From positions 25,854,001-25,918,000 of the forward strand of contig OZ316894.1 of assembly GCA_973895155.1 (NCBI GenBank): a stretch of 64,000 nucleotides of DNA. The letters run 5' to 3'. A program made the translations under genes and the position numbers. This document shows positions 13,331-28,432 of the stretch, one piece after another. The notes under the pieces were generated by a model. It made no database searches. It saw nothing but the letters and a program-made list of their open reading frames with translations, and was not told where the DNA came from. Positions within the stretch are counted from its first letter, which is position 1, and each line of letters begins with the position of its first letter. The DNA comes from Marsupella aquatica (lineage: Eukaryota > Marchantiophyta).

Positions 13331-13646
13331 GGATCAGAAAGTCTTCGGTCTTGTCTAATGCAGTCGGGTTCCTAATTTCCCCGCTAACCATTTTGCAAGC
13401 GCTTCCGCCTTCGCACTTTATCTTAGCAAACGCGAAGCTCGTTCCATCCAGTCCCCTAGTGCTCTCGGGGCCGCCACTCGGTCACAGCCTCGGTGTGACT
13501 CCAATCACACTCGCTTACCCTCCATCACCCTGAAACACGTCTTCCGACCCTGCGGACAGACGGACGATCTCCAGTTTTATTCGTAGAGTGCTTGGGAACA
13601 GTGAACGTGCGGGCCGGGCGAGGAGCGCAGCAGAAAGCGTGGCGCT

Positions 13647-16600
13647 ATGGTTAGTATTTTGTGCCATGGTGTGTTATTTGGTGCTGATGTCCCCTATGCT
13701 GTCGGTGGTGCATTGTTGAGTTATCGTTGATTCTTGCTCTTGGAGGGCAGGCAGTCGATCCGGAGCTCGTTTGAAGGAATTTGCTGTTTGATCATTGTGT
13801 CTGTTGAGAGTGTTCTTATTGCGTGTCTGGATCGGTACTTACCGCGTGATCTGGACTGCATTGGCGTCTATATAGGTGGTCCTTGCGGCGTCCATCATCA
13901 GCAAGTCCGGGAAAGGTCAGATAAGGCTTTCACTCATGTGGATTGGTCTCAATTGCTTGTGTTTCTTAACTTTGGCATCTCGTGGCCTTGGAGTCCAACT
14001 GATCGAGATGTACAAGTCATCAAGATGTTTCGGTGGCGATTAACTGGCTGATTGGCATTGACGAGAATTAGGTCCAACGGGCTACTGTGTACGCGATCTC
14101 CTTTCGCATCATCTCCGGTGGTCGTTTACAAACCTTTCATTGCCAGAAAGGAAAGTAGATCTACTTTACGGTATTGGCGAGCCAGATCCAGGGGCACGGC
14201 GATGCATTGTCCCGTTCCCCAATTACCCCGGGCTGGAGTACTGATGTCTGAAGTGCCTCGTTTGTCGCGATTGTGCAGCTCTTGTTTCCCGGCAGTTCGT
14301 GGACATGTCCAGGATACGAATCGAGGGGCTTCTAGCAGCATTTCCAAAGCTCGTCGGCAGTGGTAAACAACATACCTATGTGGAGACAGAGAACGTCCGA
14401 TATGTGTATCAACCAATGGAGGCGTTGTATCTTCTCCTGGTCACGAACAAGCAGAGCAACATTCTCGAAGATCTTGATACCCTTCGTCTGCTGTCAAAGC
14501 TTGTATCCTTGCACAATTTCAACCGTTTTAGCACTATTTGCTTGACAGCACCATTGTTTTCTCGAAGCATTTTACATCTTCTGAATTAGCCTACTGGTGT
14601 CCTTGTAGTGGCCCGAACGTTGACAAACGTCAGATGTCCCTATTTCGTGCCAAGGCAGTTTGAACCTCAATTGCATCGTAGGTACCTGAATATTGTCCTG
14701 GTCTCGATGAGGAGGGAATTTGCAGAACAGCGTTTGAGATGATATTTGCATTCGACGAGGTCATCTCGCTTGGGCACAAGGAGAACATCACAATGGCGCA
14801 AGTGAAGCAATATACTGAAATGGAGAGCCACGAGGAGAGGCTTCACAACCTTATCATTCAAAGCAAAATTAACGATACTAAAGATATCATGAAGCGTAAG
14901 GCTAACGAGATCGACAAGAGTAAGGTGAGGATACTTTGCAGTCGTTCATTCTGTCAAGTAGCATTCTATCCATGATGTATCTTTCTGAACTCAATGCGGG
15001 CACTACATTTGTAACAGGTCGACAAAAGCAGGATTTCTGGAAGCGGCAGAGGCGGATTTGTTCCCGGCCCCGGATTGGGAGGGTCCGGTAGATATGAGAA
15101 TGGGTTTAGTGACATCAATGCCTCTGGAGGCGGCGGTTTTGGTAACCATTCGAGCTTTGGGAGTTTGGATAATGACTTCACCACGAAAGTCAAAGGTATG
15201 TTAATTAACTTAGCTGAAATATGTGTGGAATTTCTCTGTGAAGGTTGTTGGAGGTTATGTGATTTTTCGTCATACCTATTGTAAGCAGCTGGGAAATAGC
15301 TTTCCATTTTCTCTTTCTACCACAACCTCTAACTGATATTTCCTACCTTCCTCGCTTCTTACAGCGAGGCCCGCTACCACAGTTGGAGCACCTTCCAAAG
15401 GCCTTGGCATGCAGCTGGGCAAGTCACAAAAGACAAATCAGTTTTTGGAGCTGTTGAAACAAGAGGGAGAAGTCCTCGTAGATGATGTGCCAGTGTCTCT
15501 GCCGGGTCCATTGAAAGCAGCAGCAGGACCGACTGACCCTGTGGCAATATCAATCCAAGAGAAGCTCAGTGTGATTATAAAGATGGATGGTGGGGTTGAA
15601 TCTCTCGAGGTGGTGGGTGAGATGGCTGTAGTGGTACAGAAAGTAGAAGATGCATACATCCGAATTCAGGTAAATCCTTTCTACTCTCATGCATTATCGT
15701 TCTTTGGCAAACTTTTCCCCATCTGTATTTTTTGTAGGAGTGATGGACGAGCTGTAATAATGTACTAGTCTTGTCTTTGTAAATGAAGTTGAATTGGTTT
15801 TTTTTCATGGCTGTGGATGTAACCAATTTGGTTTGTTGTTACAACGTCTTATTCTTATTTCTGTTGTCTTTGTTGGCGCTCTGCTAATGACTTATTATGA
15901 GTGATCTTGCAGCTTCTAGAGGTGTTGCAAGTGCGTTGTATGCCTTCTGCTTTGGAATCGTAACCGAAAGGACACTCCCTTTGTTATGTTGTAGTTTGAG
16001 CAAGGTGCCAACAAGGACTTCATTTTCAAACAACATCCTACTATTGACAAGGATCTTTGGAACAAAGAGAGCACACTAGGCATGAGGGATCCATCGAAGC
16101 CTTTCACAAGTGGTGGGAGCCTAAAATGGCGTCTGCAAAGCAAACAAGAGTCCTTGGTACCTCTGATGAGTAAGATTTTAGATCTGTTGTCCCTTCGTCA
16201 TTTCTTACTGTTGATTGCATCAGCAACGGAACAGCTTGGATCCCTGATCTTCATTGAACAGATTCAGTCGTTTGAAGTCGTATGTCCGGACTGGACTTGT
16301 ATTAGTTAGAGACTAGTTCAGCCACGAACTCTTCTGTTAGCAATTGTCGAGAACTTGCTTCTGCTAGCATTAGGACCTTCCCAGGACGGTCTCTCGTAAC
16401 ACCTTGGATCGGAGAGGCCGAGGGGTCAGGATCTTTGTGATGCACTGCTGAGTCCCACCAAGACGAATTCTTGAGCGGTTTTTATCGTCTTACTATCTAT
16501 GCTGAAGGATGTGTATTTACGCTTATGTGCAGTCAACTGCTGGCCATCTGTTTCCGGTGGAGAGTCTGTTGTAAATATTGAGTACGAAGCGACAAAGACA

Positions 16601-17522
16601 TTTGATTTGCAAAACGTGGTAATTCAAATACCTTTGCCCGCTCTTCGCGATGCTCCGATAGTGAATCAAGTGGATGGTGAATCAAGGTACGGTAATCATT
16701 CCTTTTAGGCAATGGGTTTTTGCAGTGTAATCGAGATCCGTTTCCGAGGATCCTTGATCTGAATCTGCACAATGCTTTAGTAATGACATGAACTCTGTGC
16801 AGAAGTGTTCTGATCTGTTAACTTTCTTTTGTGGCTTTTTACTTTGGTGATTAGATATGACTCGAGAAAATCAGTCCTGGAGTGGTCAATTGATCTCATC
16901 GACAAGACCAACCGCAGGCAAGTTCAGACAACACAAATGTTTGATCTTATTTTCGGATTAAAGTGTTGTTGGCAAAGGAAATCTTATGGTCTTCCCTTGT
17001 GGGAGAGTGCCGAGGGATTTCAATACCTGATACTGAACCCTTGTGCAACGATCCATTTTCTTGCAGTGGTTCTCTGGAATTTGTCGTCCCTGCAGCTGAC
17101 CCCTCTTCATTTTTTCCCATTGATGTAAACTTCTCCGCCTCATCAACTTTTGTTGATTTGAAGGTAAGGCGACGCTGATATCTGCTAGATTGAGATTTCT
17201 TTGAGTTTGGGATTTCTAAAATTGGTTAGCGTTCCCTTCATCCTTTTTCCTGTGAGACATGTTGATGAAGTCGGTTATCAGATTTCTAAGGCCCTCCGAT
17301 TCATTGGTTCCATGATGTTGTGTGAACTCGTTACACATCCAAGAGACTTGATATGTGTGTGTGTGTGCGTGTCTGTACAAGCAAGAATAAATGCACCTTT
17401 TATAACAATGATCGGAAATGGTGTTGCATCAGGTTGCAACTGTGAACTCAACACAGGGAGGTAATAACGTAAAGTTTGGCGGTCGGACGCAATTGGTTGT
17501 TGACCGCTATCAAGTTGTGTAG
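13647..17522 (+). CDS. Coatomer delta subunit (delta-COP), copy A
   Basis: Eleven coding exons give 523 codons: 13647-13649, 13876-13915, 14279-14502, 14682-14924, 15018-15195, 15365-15669, 15995-16169, 16533-16686, 16855-16917, 17067-17163 and 17433-17522 (TAG). Residues 2-14 read [13 protein letters not shown] and are followed by [17 protein letters not shown], the diagnostic delta-COP start. Residues 1-140 form the longin-like adaptin-sigma domain. A Gly/Ser-rich linker follows (about 171-230). The mu-homology domain runs from about 290 to 523, with [12 protein letters not shown] and [15 protein letters not shown]. The protein belongs to the F-subcomplex of COPI and takes part in Golgi-to-ER retrograde transport. 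The only ATG that fits is the last three bases of exon 1, so an intron separates codons 1 and 2. The intron after 16917 has a GC donor (AG|GCAAGT). Length matches the family (about 510-530 residues). Confidence 0.93.
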
Positions 17523-17588
17523 AAACTTCCGAGGATGCAATCGGTTGTTGTGACCGCGATGAAGCTGTGTAGAAGCCTCCGAGGATGA
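17491..17588 (+). repeat. Imperfect tandem copy of the delta-COP C-terminal codons
   Basis: The last 32 coding bases plus 16 bases after the stop (17491-17538) are repeated at 17539-17588 with about eight changes. The second copy is outside the reading frame, in the 3' untranslated region. The same arrangement is present in the right arm near 22012-22111, so it predates the inverted duplication. Confidence 0.8.
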
Positions 17589-18884
17589 AGCAGCTGAGGG
17601 GATTGAAGGGAGTGGATGCACCCTTGTCCAGGCATGAGTCAAGGCTATGTTAATTTCAGAGAAAGGAAAAAAGTAGAATACAAGTCCAATTGGGCTTGAG
17701 GCGGCACATACTTGTTCCCTCGCTATTTTGGTACTTCCAGGTGATGGATGTATTTATGCACAATTGAGGAAGTAGCAGAGGCTTCGGTCATGATGAAAGA
17801 GGCTTCGGTCACGATGAAGGGTACATGTGTGGATGAGCTGATGAGCACGAGTGCTGTGCTTCGGTTTGCCTGGTTGGAGTAGGTCGTTCAGCCAGTTGCG
17901 GTAGTAATAGCTCACCTAGAGCGAAAGCGAGAACTCCATCTTGTACAATCACAGCTGGACTATAATCAGCATGGAAGTTCCCCCATTCGAGATAGCAACC
18001 ACGAACGATGAATTCCAGGGCCGAATTAAGGTACCCCTACAAACCCGTCACAACCCAGGGTAGAGTACCTACAAAGTGATGAGCGAAACCCCATTACCCA
18101 AGGCAGTCACGTTCATGAAATTCTTTTACTTATTTCGAATTCACTACTACCTCAAACTCCTGGAGAGCAGACTGTCTTTTGTTGTCAATTTTAGCAAAAA
18201 TCTATGATGAAGTGCGAAGAGTTAGGTTTTGATCCATGACTGAAAAGGCTTCCGAGTCTGAAATGCCGTACTCACTGGAGTGATGACGAAAATGCGCTGA
18301 ATTCAGGTCTCCGAATTTGCACGGTACTTGATGTGCATTAGTGAAGAGAACTGGAGTTAAACATTGGCTGCAGACTTGGACGACATGGTAGGGCCAGGTG
18401 GATTTGAAAACACTGGCCATCATTAGTACGTAAAGAGATTACCATCCTGCCAATAATATCGTGGAGACATGTCTCACATTCCAAGAGGACCCTAGCCACA
18501 AGCTTGATGATCTTTGTTCCAAATTGTAAGTTTTTTTAAGAGGAATTTGGTCCCAAATTGTAAGTGCTTGAAAACGTTTTTACTTGGTCAAGGCAGCTGT
18601 TGGGCACTTCCTCAGACGAATGTGTGTGCAAGCAACATAGATACTGTGACAGGCGGACATACCCCACGGCCTGAACAGTTAAAACTGGATGTTTCAACCT
18701 TAGACAAAGGACACTACGGTTCTCAATCAGTTTGGTAGTAGTTGATTTGGCAAGTCTTCTTGGGGATGTATATGTACTTGGGGGCAAAGCTGAGTATTAT
18801 AAGTCGCCACAAGTACTGTCAATCCACATCCAGAACATATCACACGATCATACTGATGCCAAGATATGTGGTTCACCCCTATCA
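17589..18884. other. 3' flank of delta-COP copy A, shared with the other arm
   Basis: No coding region is recognised. It includes a short repeat of GAGGCTTCGGTCA near 17777-17815. A partial duplication of CCAAATTGTAAGT near 18519-18563 breaks alignment with the right arm. It is retained in both arms but more diverged than the exons. Confidence 0.6.
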
Positions 18885-19549
18885 GGCTTTGACTGCAACC
18901 GATTATACTAACGCCAAGATATGTGGTTCATACCTTGTACGAGCCTGTCAAGCTCAGTCACCAACAAACTGAAGATACATATTCCCCAAAAAGGATGGTG
19001 GTCCCACAATATGAGTGTCATTGAGTGATGTAAACAAGCACCTAGGGAAAGCAGTTTGTAAATTGTGGATGACATGGAAATGAGCCATGACAAATCTAGC
19101 CCCACCTACAGGGTCACCTTGTCAGGTGCCAAACTCAGGCACAGTGTCTGTGTAAGAACTTGAGATGATCAACTTAGAACAACAAGGACTAGAGTCCCAA
19201 AAGGCATGCTCAGAAGGAAGGAAAGGCAAGCTAGTGCCCCCTTGGCATCACAAAGCTCCTAAAAAGGATCTGCCTAGAAACAGTGTTAAAGCTATTGGCT
19301 ATATCTAACTAGATAACCGCCAATCTGGGTGGAGATCCATGATGGAACAAAGACCATGCACAACACTCTGTCACAATCGCTCAATGTTTACTTCCCAAAT
19401 TTGCACACTTTGCAAGAAAGTTCCCATATTTTAGATTGAGGGTAGAGATTAGCTTGCTGCTGTGCACCGACCCAGTCCTTGAGTTTGGAAGCGATCATTT
19501 GTCATGTAACCTCCTCCAAACTAGTGAGCAACAAAGTAGGATGCAAACG

Positions 19550-20440
19550 TGTTAGGTATTTACTTTTAGGTCTAAAGTTATGACTCTAATGGTAGTTAAG
19601 GTTCATCGTTGTTGTAGACTTGGTTAGTTGCACACTAAATACCCAAACAATGAGTTACAGAGCCAATTGAGACATAGAAAAAACTTGCAAAACAAAGACT
19701 TGTATGACTAATGGGCCCAAAGTGCAATAAAACTATTGTGTATTTCGGGGAATGTAGCCTCAATTGAGGCAAATCACATATCTCTCTATGTCACCTATAT
19801 GTTTCTTGGATGGTCAAGGTTGTTGTGAATGTTATTAACAGTTGGTATCAAAGCATGCATGGGAGGTGACTAAAGTTTTTTTGTGATGGTTTTTCTAGCG
19901 TTAAGTGTTGGTGGTTTGTTTGGAGTTCCATTGCATGGGACTCAAATGTTATGACTCAGCGGATTAATATATGTGGTGCATAGGAATTAGCGTTAGTATC
20001 ATTCTAGATTTTTTGGTGAAAGCAATTTTTATGTTGACCATTTTTTGAGTGAGGGACCAAATTTTTTTTGTCAAAGTTGTGAACTTTGCAGTGCACGAGG
20101 AGTTACATGGTATAATCCCGCTTATAGCTCAAGATAAACTGGTCGTTTAGGTGGCAAGTTTGTTGTCCAGTGTGAAATGAGGCTAAATGAGTGTGACCTG
20201 ACAAGTGAAAAAAGAGTTCTGATATTTTTGATAAGGTATGATGTTTGTTTTTCCCTAATCCTTACTTATCAACATCATATTTGATTTGGAGGAAGGAACA
20301 CAAAGTGCCACGACTCAAGAGAAAGATTGCAGAAAGACAATCATTTCAAGCAAGATTCTGAGTCTATGATTCACACTTGACATGGAGCACATGAGTCACA
20401 ATAGAAGTTTTTCCTTTCTTTGTTGGAGTGATCCGGGGTA
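19550..20440 (+). mobile_element. Truncated Copia retrotransposon: LTR, primer site and leader
   Basis: The segment starts TGTTAGGTATTTAC and the LTR ends AACA at 19840. One base later TTGGTATCAAAGC matches the primer-binding site for initiator tRNA-Met, with one change from the complete element at 45.4 kb. The leader after it resembles 45,858-46,200. No gag, pol or 3' LTR follows, so this is a fragment of about 0.9 kb. The right limit is approximate. Confidence 0.75.
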
Positions 20441-20458
20441 GTCATTTCTTTTCTCCCG

Positions 20459-20698
20459 ACCCATTGTGCACAAATAAGTTAACGGTTTTCAATTCAATTA
20501 GGCAGAAAACGTTCAATTTTTGTTGAAATATATGAACCATGGAACTATGATAAAATACACATATTTTGTTCAAAGTCGACCCATTGTGCACAAATAAGTT
20601 AACCGTTTTCAATTCAATTAGGCAGAAAACTTTCAATTTTTGTTGAAATATATGAACCATGGAACTATGATAAAATACACATATTGTGTTCATAGTTG
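20459..20698. repeat. 120-bp tandem duplication
   Basis: Copies at 20459-20578 and 20579-20698 differ at about five positions. Each contains GAACCATGGAACTATGATAA. It lies in the spacer of the inverted duplication, close to the inner edge of the right arm. Confidence 0.95.
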
Positions 20699-22077
20699 AG
20701 TTCTTGTCGCACTTGTCAACAAAGCATTAGATAGGTGAACCACATATTTTAGTGTCATTATAATCATGTGATATGTGCCGGATGTGGATTGACAATACTT
20801 CTGCCAACTTATAATACTCAGCTTTGCATGCAAGGCACATGCATTTTGGAACGAGACTTGCCAAATCAGCTACTGCCAAACTGATAGAGAACCAGTGTCC
20901 TTGTGTGTCTAGGCTTGACACATCCAGTTTTAACTGATGGCATTATCTGTTGGCTGGGTATGTGCGCCTGTCACAGTATCTAGCTCACACATTTATATGA
21001 GGAAATCTCCAACAGCTGCCATGACGAAGTCAAAATGTTTCTAAGCACTTACAATTTGATCCTCTTCAAAGAACTTAAAATTTGGAACAAAGATCATCAA
21101 GCTTGTGGCTAGGGTCCTTGTGGATTGTGAGACATGTCTCCAGCACATTATTGGCAGGATGGTAATCTCTTTACGTACTAATAATGGCCAGTGTCTTCCT
21201 AAAGCATGTCGTCCAAGTCTGCCAATCTTTAACTGCAGTTATAGTTCTCTTCACTAGTGCATACCGTGCAAACTCGGAGACCTGAATTCAGCGCATTATC
21301 GTCATCACTTCAGTGAGTCCGGCATTTCAGACTCAGAAGCCTTTTCAGTCATGGATCAAATTCTTCGCATTTCATCAGAGATTTTTACTAAAATTGACAA
21401 CAAATGACAAAGTTTATTTTCGAGGAGTTTGCGGTAGTGGTTCACTAAATTCGAAATAAGTGCCACTGTAAGAGAATTCCATGAACTTTGACTGCCTTGG
21501 GTTACGGGATTTCGCTCATCACTTTGTACGTACTGTAGCCTGGGTTGTGACGGGATCGTAGGTGTACCTTAATTCGGCCCTGGAATTCATCGTTCGTGGT
21601 TGCTCTCTCGAATGGGGGACCTTTCATGCTGATTATAGTCTACAGTTGTCACTGTACAAGATGGAGTTCTCGCTTTCGCCCTAGGTGAGCTATTACTACC
21701 GCAGCTGGCTGAAAGACCTACTGCCACCAGGCACACCGAAGCACAGCACTCGTGCTCATCAGCTCATCCACAGATGAACCCTTCATCGTGACCGAAGCCT
21801 CTTTCATCATGACCGAAGCCTCTGCTACTTCCTCAATTGTGCATAAATACATCCATCACCTGGAAGTACCAAAATAGCGAGGGAACAAGTATGTGGCGCC
21901 TCAAGCCCAATTGGACTTGTATTCTACTTTTTTCCTTTCTCTGAAATCAACGTAGCCTTGACTCATGCCTGGACAAGGGTGCATCCACTCACTTCAATCC
22001 CCTCTGCTGCTTCATCCTCGGAGGCTTCTACACAGCTTCATCGCGGTCACAACAACCGACTGCATCCTCGGAAGTTT

Positions 22078-25965
<3,888 letters not shown>

Positions 25966-26280
25966 AGCGCCACGCTTTCTGTTGCGCACCCCGCCCCGCC
26001 CGCACGCTCACCGTTCCCAAGCAATCTACGAAAAAAACTCGAGCTCGTCCGTCTGTCCGCGCGGTCGGAAGACCTGTTCCAGGCTGATGGAGGGTAAGCG
26101 AGTGTGATTGGAGTCACTCCGAGGCTGTGACCGAGTAGCGGCTCCCGAGAGCACTAGGGGACTGGATGGAACGAGCTTCGCGGTTGCTAAGGTAAAGTGC
26201 GAAGGCGGAAGCGCTTGCAAAATGGTTAGCGGGCAAATTGGGAACCCGACTGCATCAGACAAGACCGAAGACTTTTCTGA

Positions 26281-26400
26281 TACGCTTCTTGTGTAAAGCC
26301 TCCTCACCTTCGTTATATCGAGACGGCAAAAGGAGTCTCTCGTTGAATAAAGCCTCACCTTCGTTACATCGAGACGGCCAACGTGTCTCTCGCTGGCATG
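26281..26400 (-). promoter_or_regulatory. Direct repeats upstream of delta-COP copy B
   Basis: On the minus strand, units close to TAACGAAGGTGAGGCTT recur within about 110 bp. They match the repeats before copy A but with different spacing and number. They mark the outer end of the right arm. Confidence 0.45.
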
Positions 26401-26467
26401 ACCCATATATATAGATCACAGTGCCCAAGGGCAAAAAATTTCTAACCTGGAGTCAGTATTTCAATTT

Positions 26468-26760
26468 CAAAGAATGAAGGAGAGGAAAAGAGGGAGAGAG
26501 TATCCCAATGGCAAAGAATGAAGGGGAGGAAAAGAGGGGGAAGGGCCCCTAGAAAAAGAAGCCAAGGGGTCCCAACCCAAGAGCCAATGAAGGAATAAAG
26601 ACAAAAAAGTAACCTACAAAGGAGCAGTGAAGGCTAACACCGTATTGAATGTAGAAGTGAAAATTCTGGTAAAGCTCCAGAGTCAACCGTGGCTAACACC
26701 CTATTGAACGTAGAAGTGAAAAGTCTGGTAAAGCTCCAGAGTAAACCGCATATGAGAGTC
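26468..26760. repeat. Two adjacent short tandem duplications
   Basis: A purine-rich unit containing CAAAGAATGAAGG is repeated with a 44-bp period at 26468 and 26512. Next to it, a 59-bp unit containing GGTAAAGCTCCAGAGT is repeated at about 26631 and 26690 with a few differences. No gene is associated. Confidence 0.85.
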
Positions 26761-27069
26761 ACAAAACGGAACCTGCCGGGAGGCCCAAAGGACTTCTGTG
26801 TCCTGCGATCACCATATAGAGCAATCTCACTACACATGACTTCCACATTTATGATTTTATAACCTTTGCACAAATATGCATGTAAACTCTACCTTCATCG
26901 TTCCCTCCTCTGGATGCTCATTTTATATATGGTTTCTATCCATCTATCTATATATAAATTAGTTGTGTACCCTTTAGCTACATTGATTAGGGTTTATTTG
27001 AGTAAAAATAATGTATGTAAAATTAGCAGATTAACTTGAGCCATCCCCCACAATTGCACATCATGTAGC
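26761..27069. other. AT-rich intergenic stretch
   Basis: I see no gene, RNA or clear repeat here. Confidence 0.5.
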
Positions 27070-27423
27070 TTACATGTTGAGCATAGACGACATTCGTAAC
27101 GGCAAGCCCATGAACCATCCAACGCACAATAGTCGACACAAATAGATACGTGATTCACCTCCACATGAGGCTACGTCCACGGGAACACACAAGAGCTTTA
27201 CTGCACTCTAGGCCGACCGGCCATACCAAGCATCCACAACACAAGCTCTCCCTATCTCTCAACTAGCTCCGTAACAATGAGCCTAAGTTTCACCTGGGTC
27301 TGGCATCAGCCCTAGCTATATGCATAACAGCACTACCGCTAACATTAGCTAAGTCCTAACCCGAGTTAACCTAACTGTAGTTAGCTCATGAGTCACAAGA
27401 CTAGAGCAGTATCTAACATTACA
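27070..27423 (-). mobile_element. Solo LTR 1 (Copia type)
   Basis: A 344-bp LTR at 27075-27418, reading on the minus strand from TGTTAGATAC to CTCAACA, is flanked by the 5-bp direct repeat TTACA (27070-27074 and 27419-27423). Its U5-like part closely matches the LTRs at 45.4 and 50.7 kb, but the U3 part is different and shorter. No internal region is present, as expected after LTR-LTR recombination. Confidence 0.9.
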
Positions 27424-28078
27424 GACCCGACCCAACCCTTATTCTTCAAATTATTCTTACTCTGCTCTTCTGATTAGAGAAGTAGAATCCTTCATAATTG
27501 AATGTGGAATATTTCATTCAGTTGAGCTAACTGATGAAATGGATTGAGTCGGGTAGTAAGCTGTCAGCCCTTTCTTGGTCCCCACATTAGCTGTTATTGC
27601 TTCTACACCTGCTTGCATGGTCACCCCAATCACTAAGTGCAGGTCACCATGAAAGGAATGTACTCACCGCACTGACTTGAGGGGACTCAAGTGCAACCAG
27701 CTGAAGTTTCAAAAACTTTGACAGAGCTTAACCTGGACGGAACTTAGATCCAATCGTGAAGAAACATGTGGCACAGTTACTGTTAACCCAAGTAAGCGAA
27801 GAGCAAAAGTGTAGCATATTTGCAAATACGAGAAAAGTAGTGACAATATTAAACTTATCCTTAAACCTCATCCACCGTTCATAGCCACTTCTATTACATT
27901 CCTCCAACAAATTTTGAGACTTGTGCTATCCGTAAACCATCATAAAGACAACCAAATTTACTGCACGTGGTTAACCGCATCCACAGACAAGTCCACAGGG
28001 AAACACTTGTACGAGCTCCTCTTCATGAATATTCTCATGTTCATTGTGTTAGGGTTAACTTTAGTCTTGCTTCTAGTT
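27424..28078. other. Single-copy DNA between the two solo LTRs
   Basis: This 655-bp stretch is not retrotransposon interior: there is no primer site, polypurine tract or gag/pol similarity. An open frame at 27914-28141 with a hydrophobic stretch runs into the next LTR and is not credible as a gene. Confidence 0.6.
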
Positions 28079-28432
28079 ATCTATGTTGAGCAAAGACGAC
28101 ATTCGCAACGGCAAGCCCATGAACCATCCAACGCACAATAGTCGACACAAAGAGATACGTGGTTCACCTCCACATGAGGCTACGTCCACGGGAACACACA
28201 AGAACTTTACTGCACTCTAGGCCGACCGGCCATACCAAGCATCCACAGCACAAGCTCTCCCTATCTCTCAACTAGCTCCGTAACAATGAGCCTAAGTTCC
28301 ACCAGGGTCTGGCATCAGCCCTGGCTATATACACAACAACACTACCGCTAACATTAGCTAAGTCCTAACCCGAGTTAGACTAACTGTGGTTAGCTCATCA
28401 GTCACAAGACTAGAGCAATATCTAACAATCTA
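28079..28432 (-). mobile_element. Solo LTR 2 (Copia type)
   Basis: A second 344-bp LTR at 28084-28427 has the same orientation as solo LTR 1. It is flanked by a different 5-bp direct repeat, ATCTA (28079-28083 and 28428-28432). The two LTRs differ at a modest number of sites. Different target duplications show two separate insertions and not the two ends of one short element. Confidence 0.9.

Larger units (their letters stand above)
13178..18884 (+). repeat. Left arm of a large inverted duplication
   Basis: This 5.7-kb segment reappears in reverse complement at 20729-26403. Homology covers the 5' flank, all 11 exons and 10 introns of the delta-COP gene, and about 1.3 kb of 3' flank. Exons are nearly identical, while introns and flanks show substitutions and indels. 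The copy is therefore real and not an assembly echo. The outer edge is near the motif TCATGCCAGCGA and the inner edge near TATGTGGTTCACC. Confidence 0.93.
18885..20728. other. Spacer between the inverted arms
   Basis: This 1.84-kb single-copy spacer is not palindromic. It contains a truncated Copia 5' end (19550-20440) and a 120-bp tandem duplication (20459-20698). A 26-bp motif containing GCCAAGATATGTGGTTCA occurs at the edge of the left arm (18864) and again in the spacer (18911). Confidence 0.7.

Noticed and set aside
27914-28141. Small membrane protein with a hydrophobic stretch
   Set aside because: The frame runs into the solo LTR and its C-terminal third is LTR sequence.
27075-28427. 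A single 1.35-kb LTR element (TRIM-like) with two 344-bp LTRs
   Set aside because: Each LTR has its own, different 5-bp target duplication, and the DNA between them has no primer site or polypurine tract.
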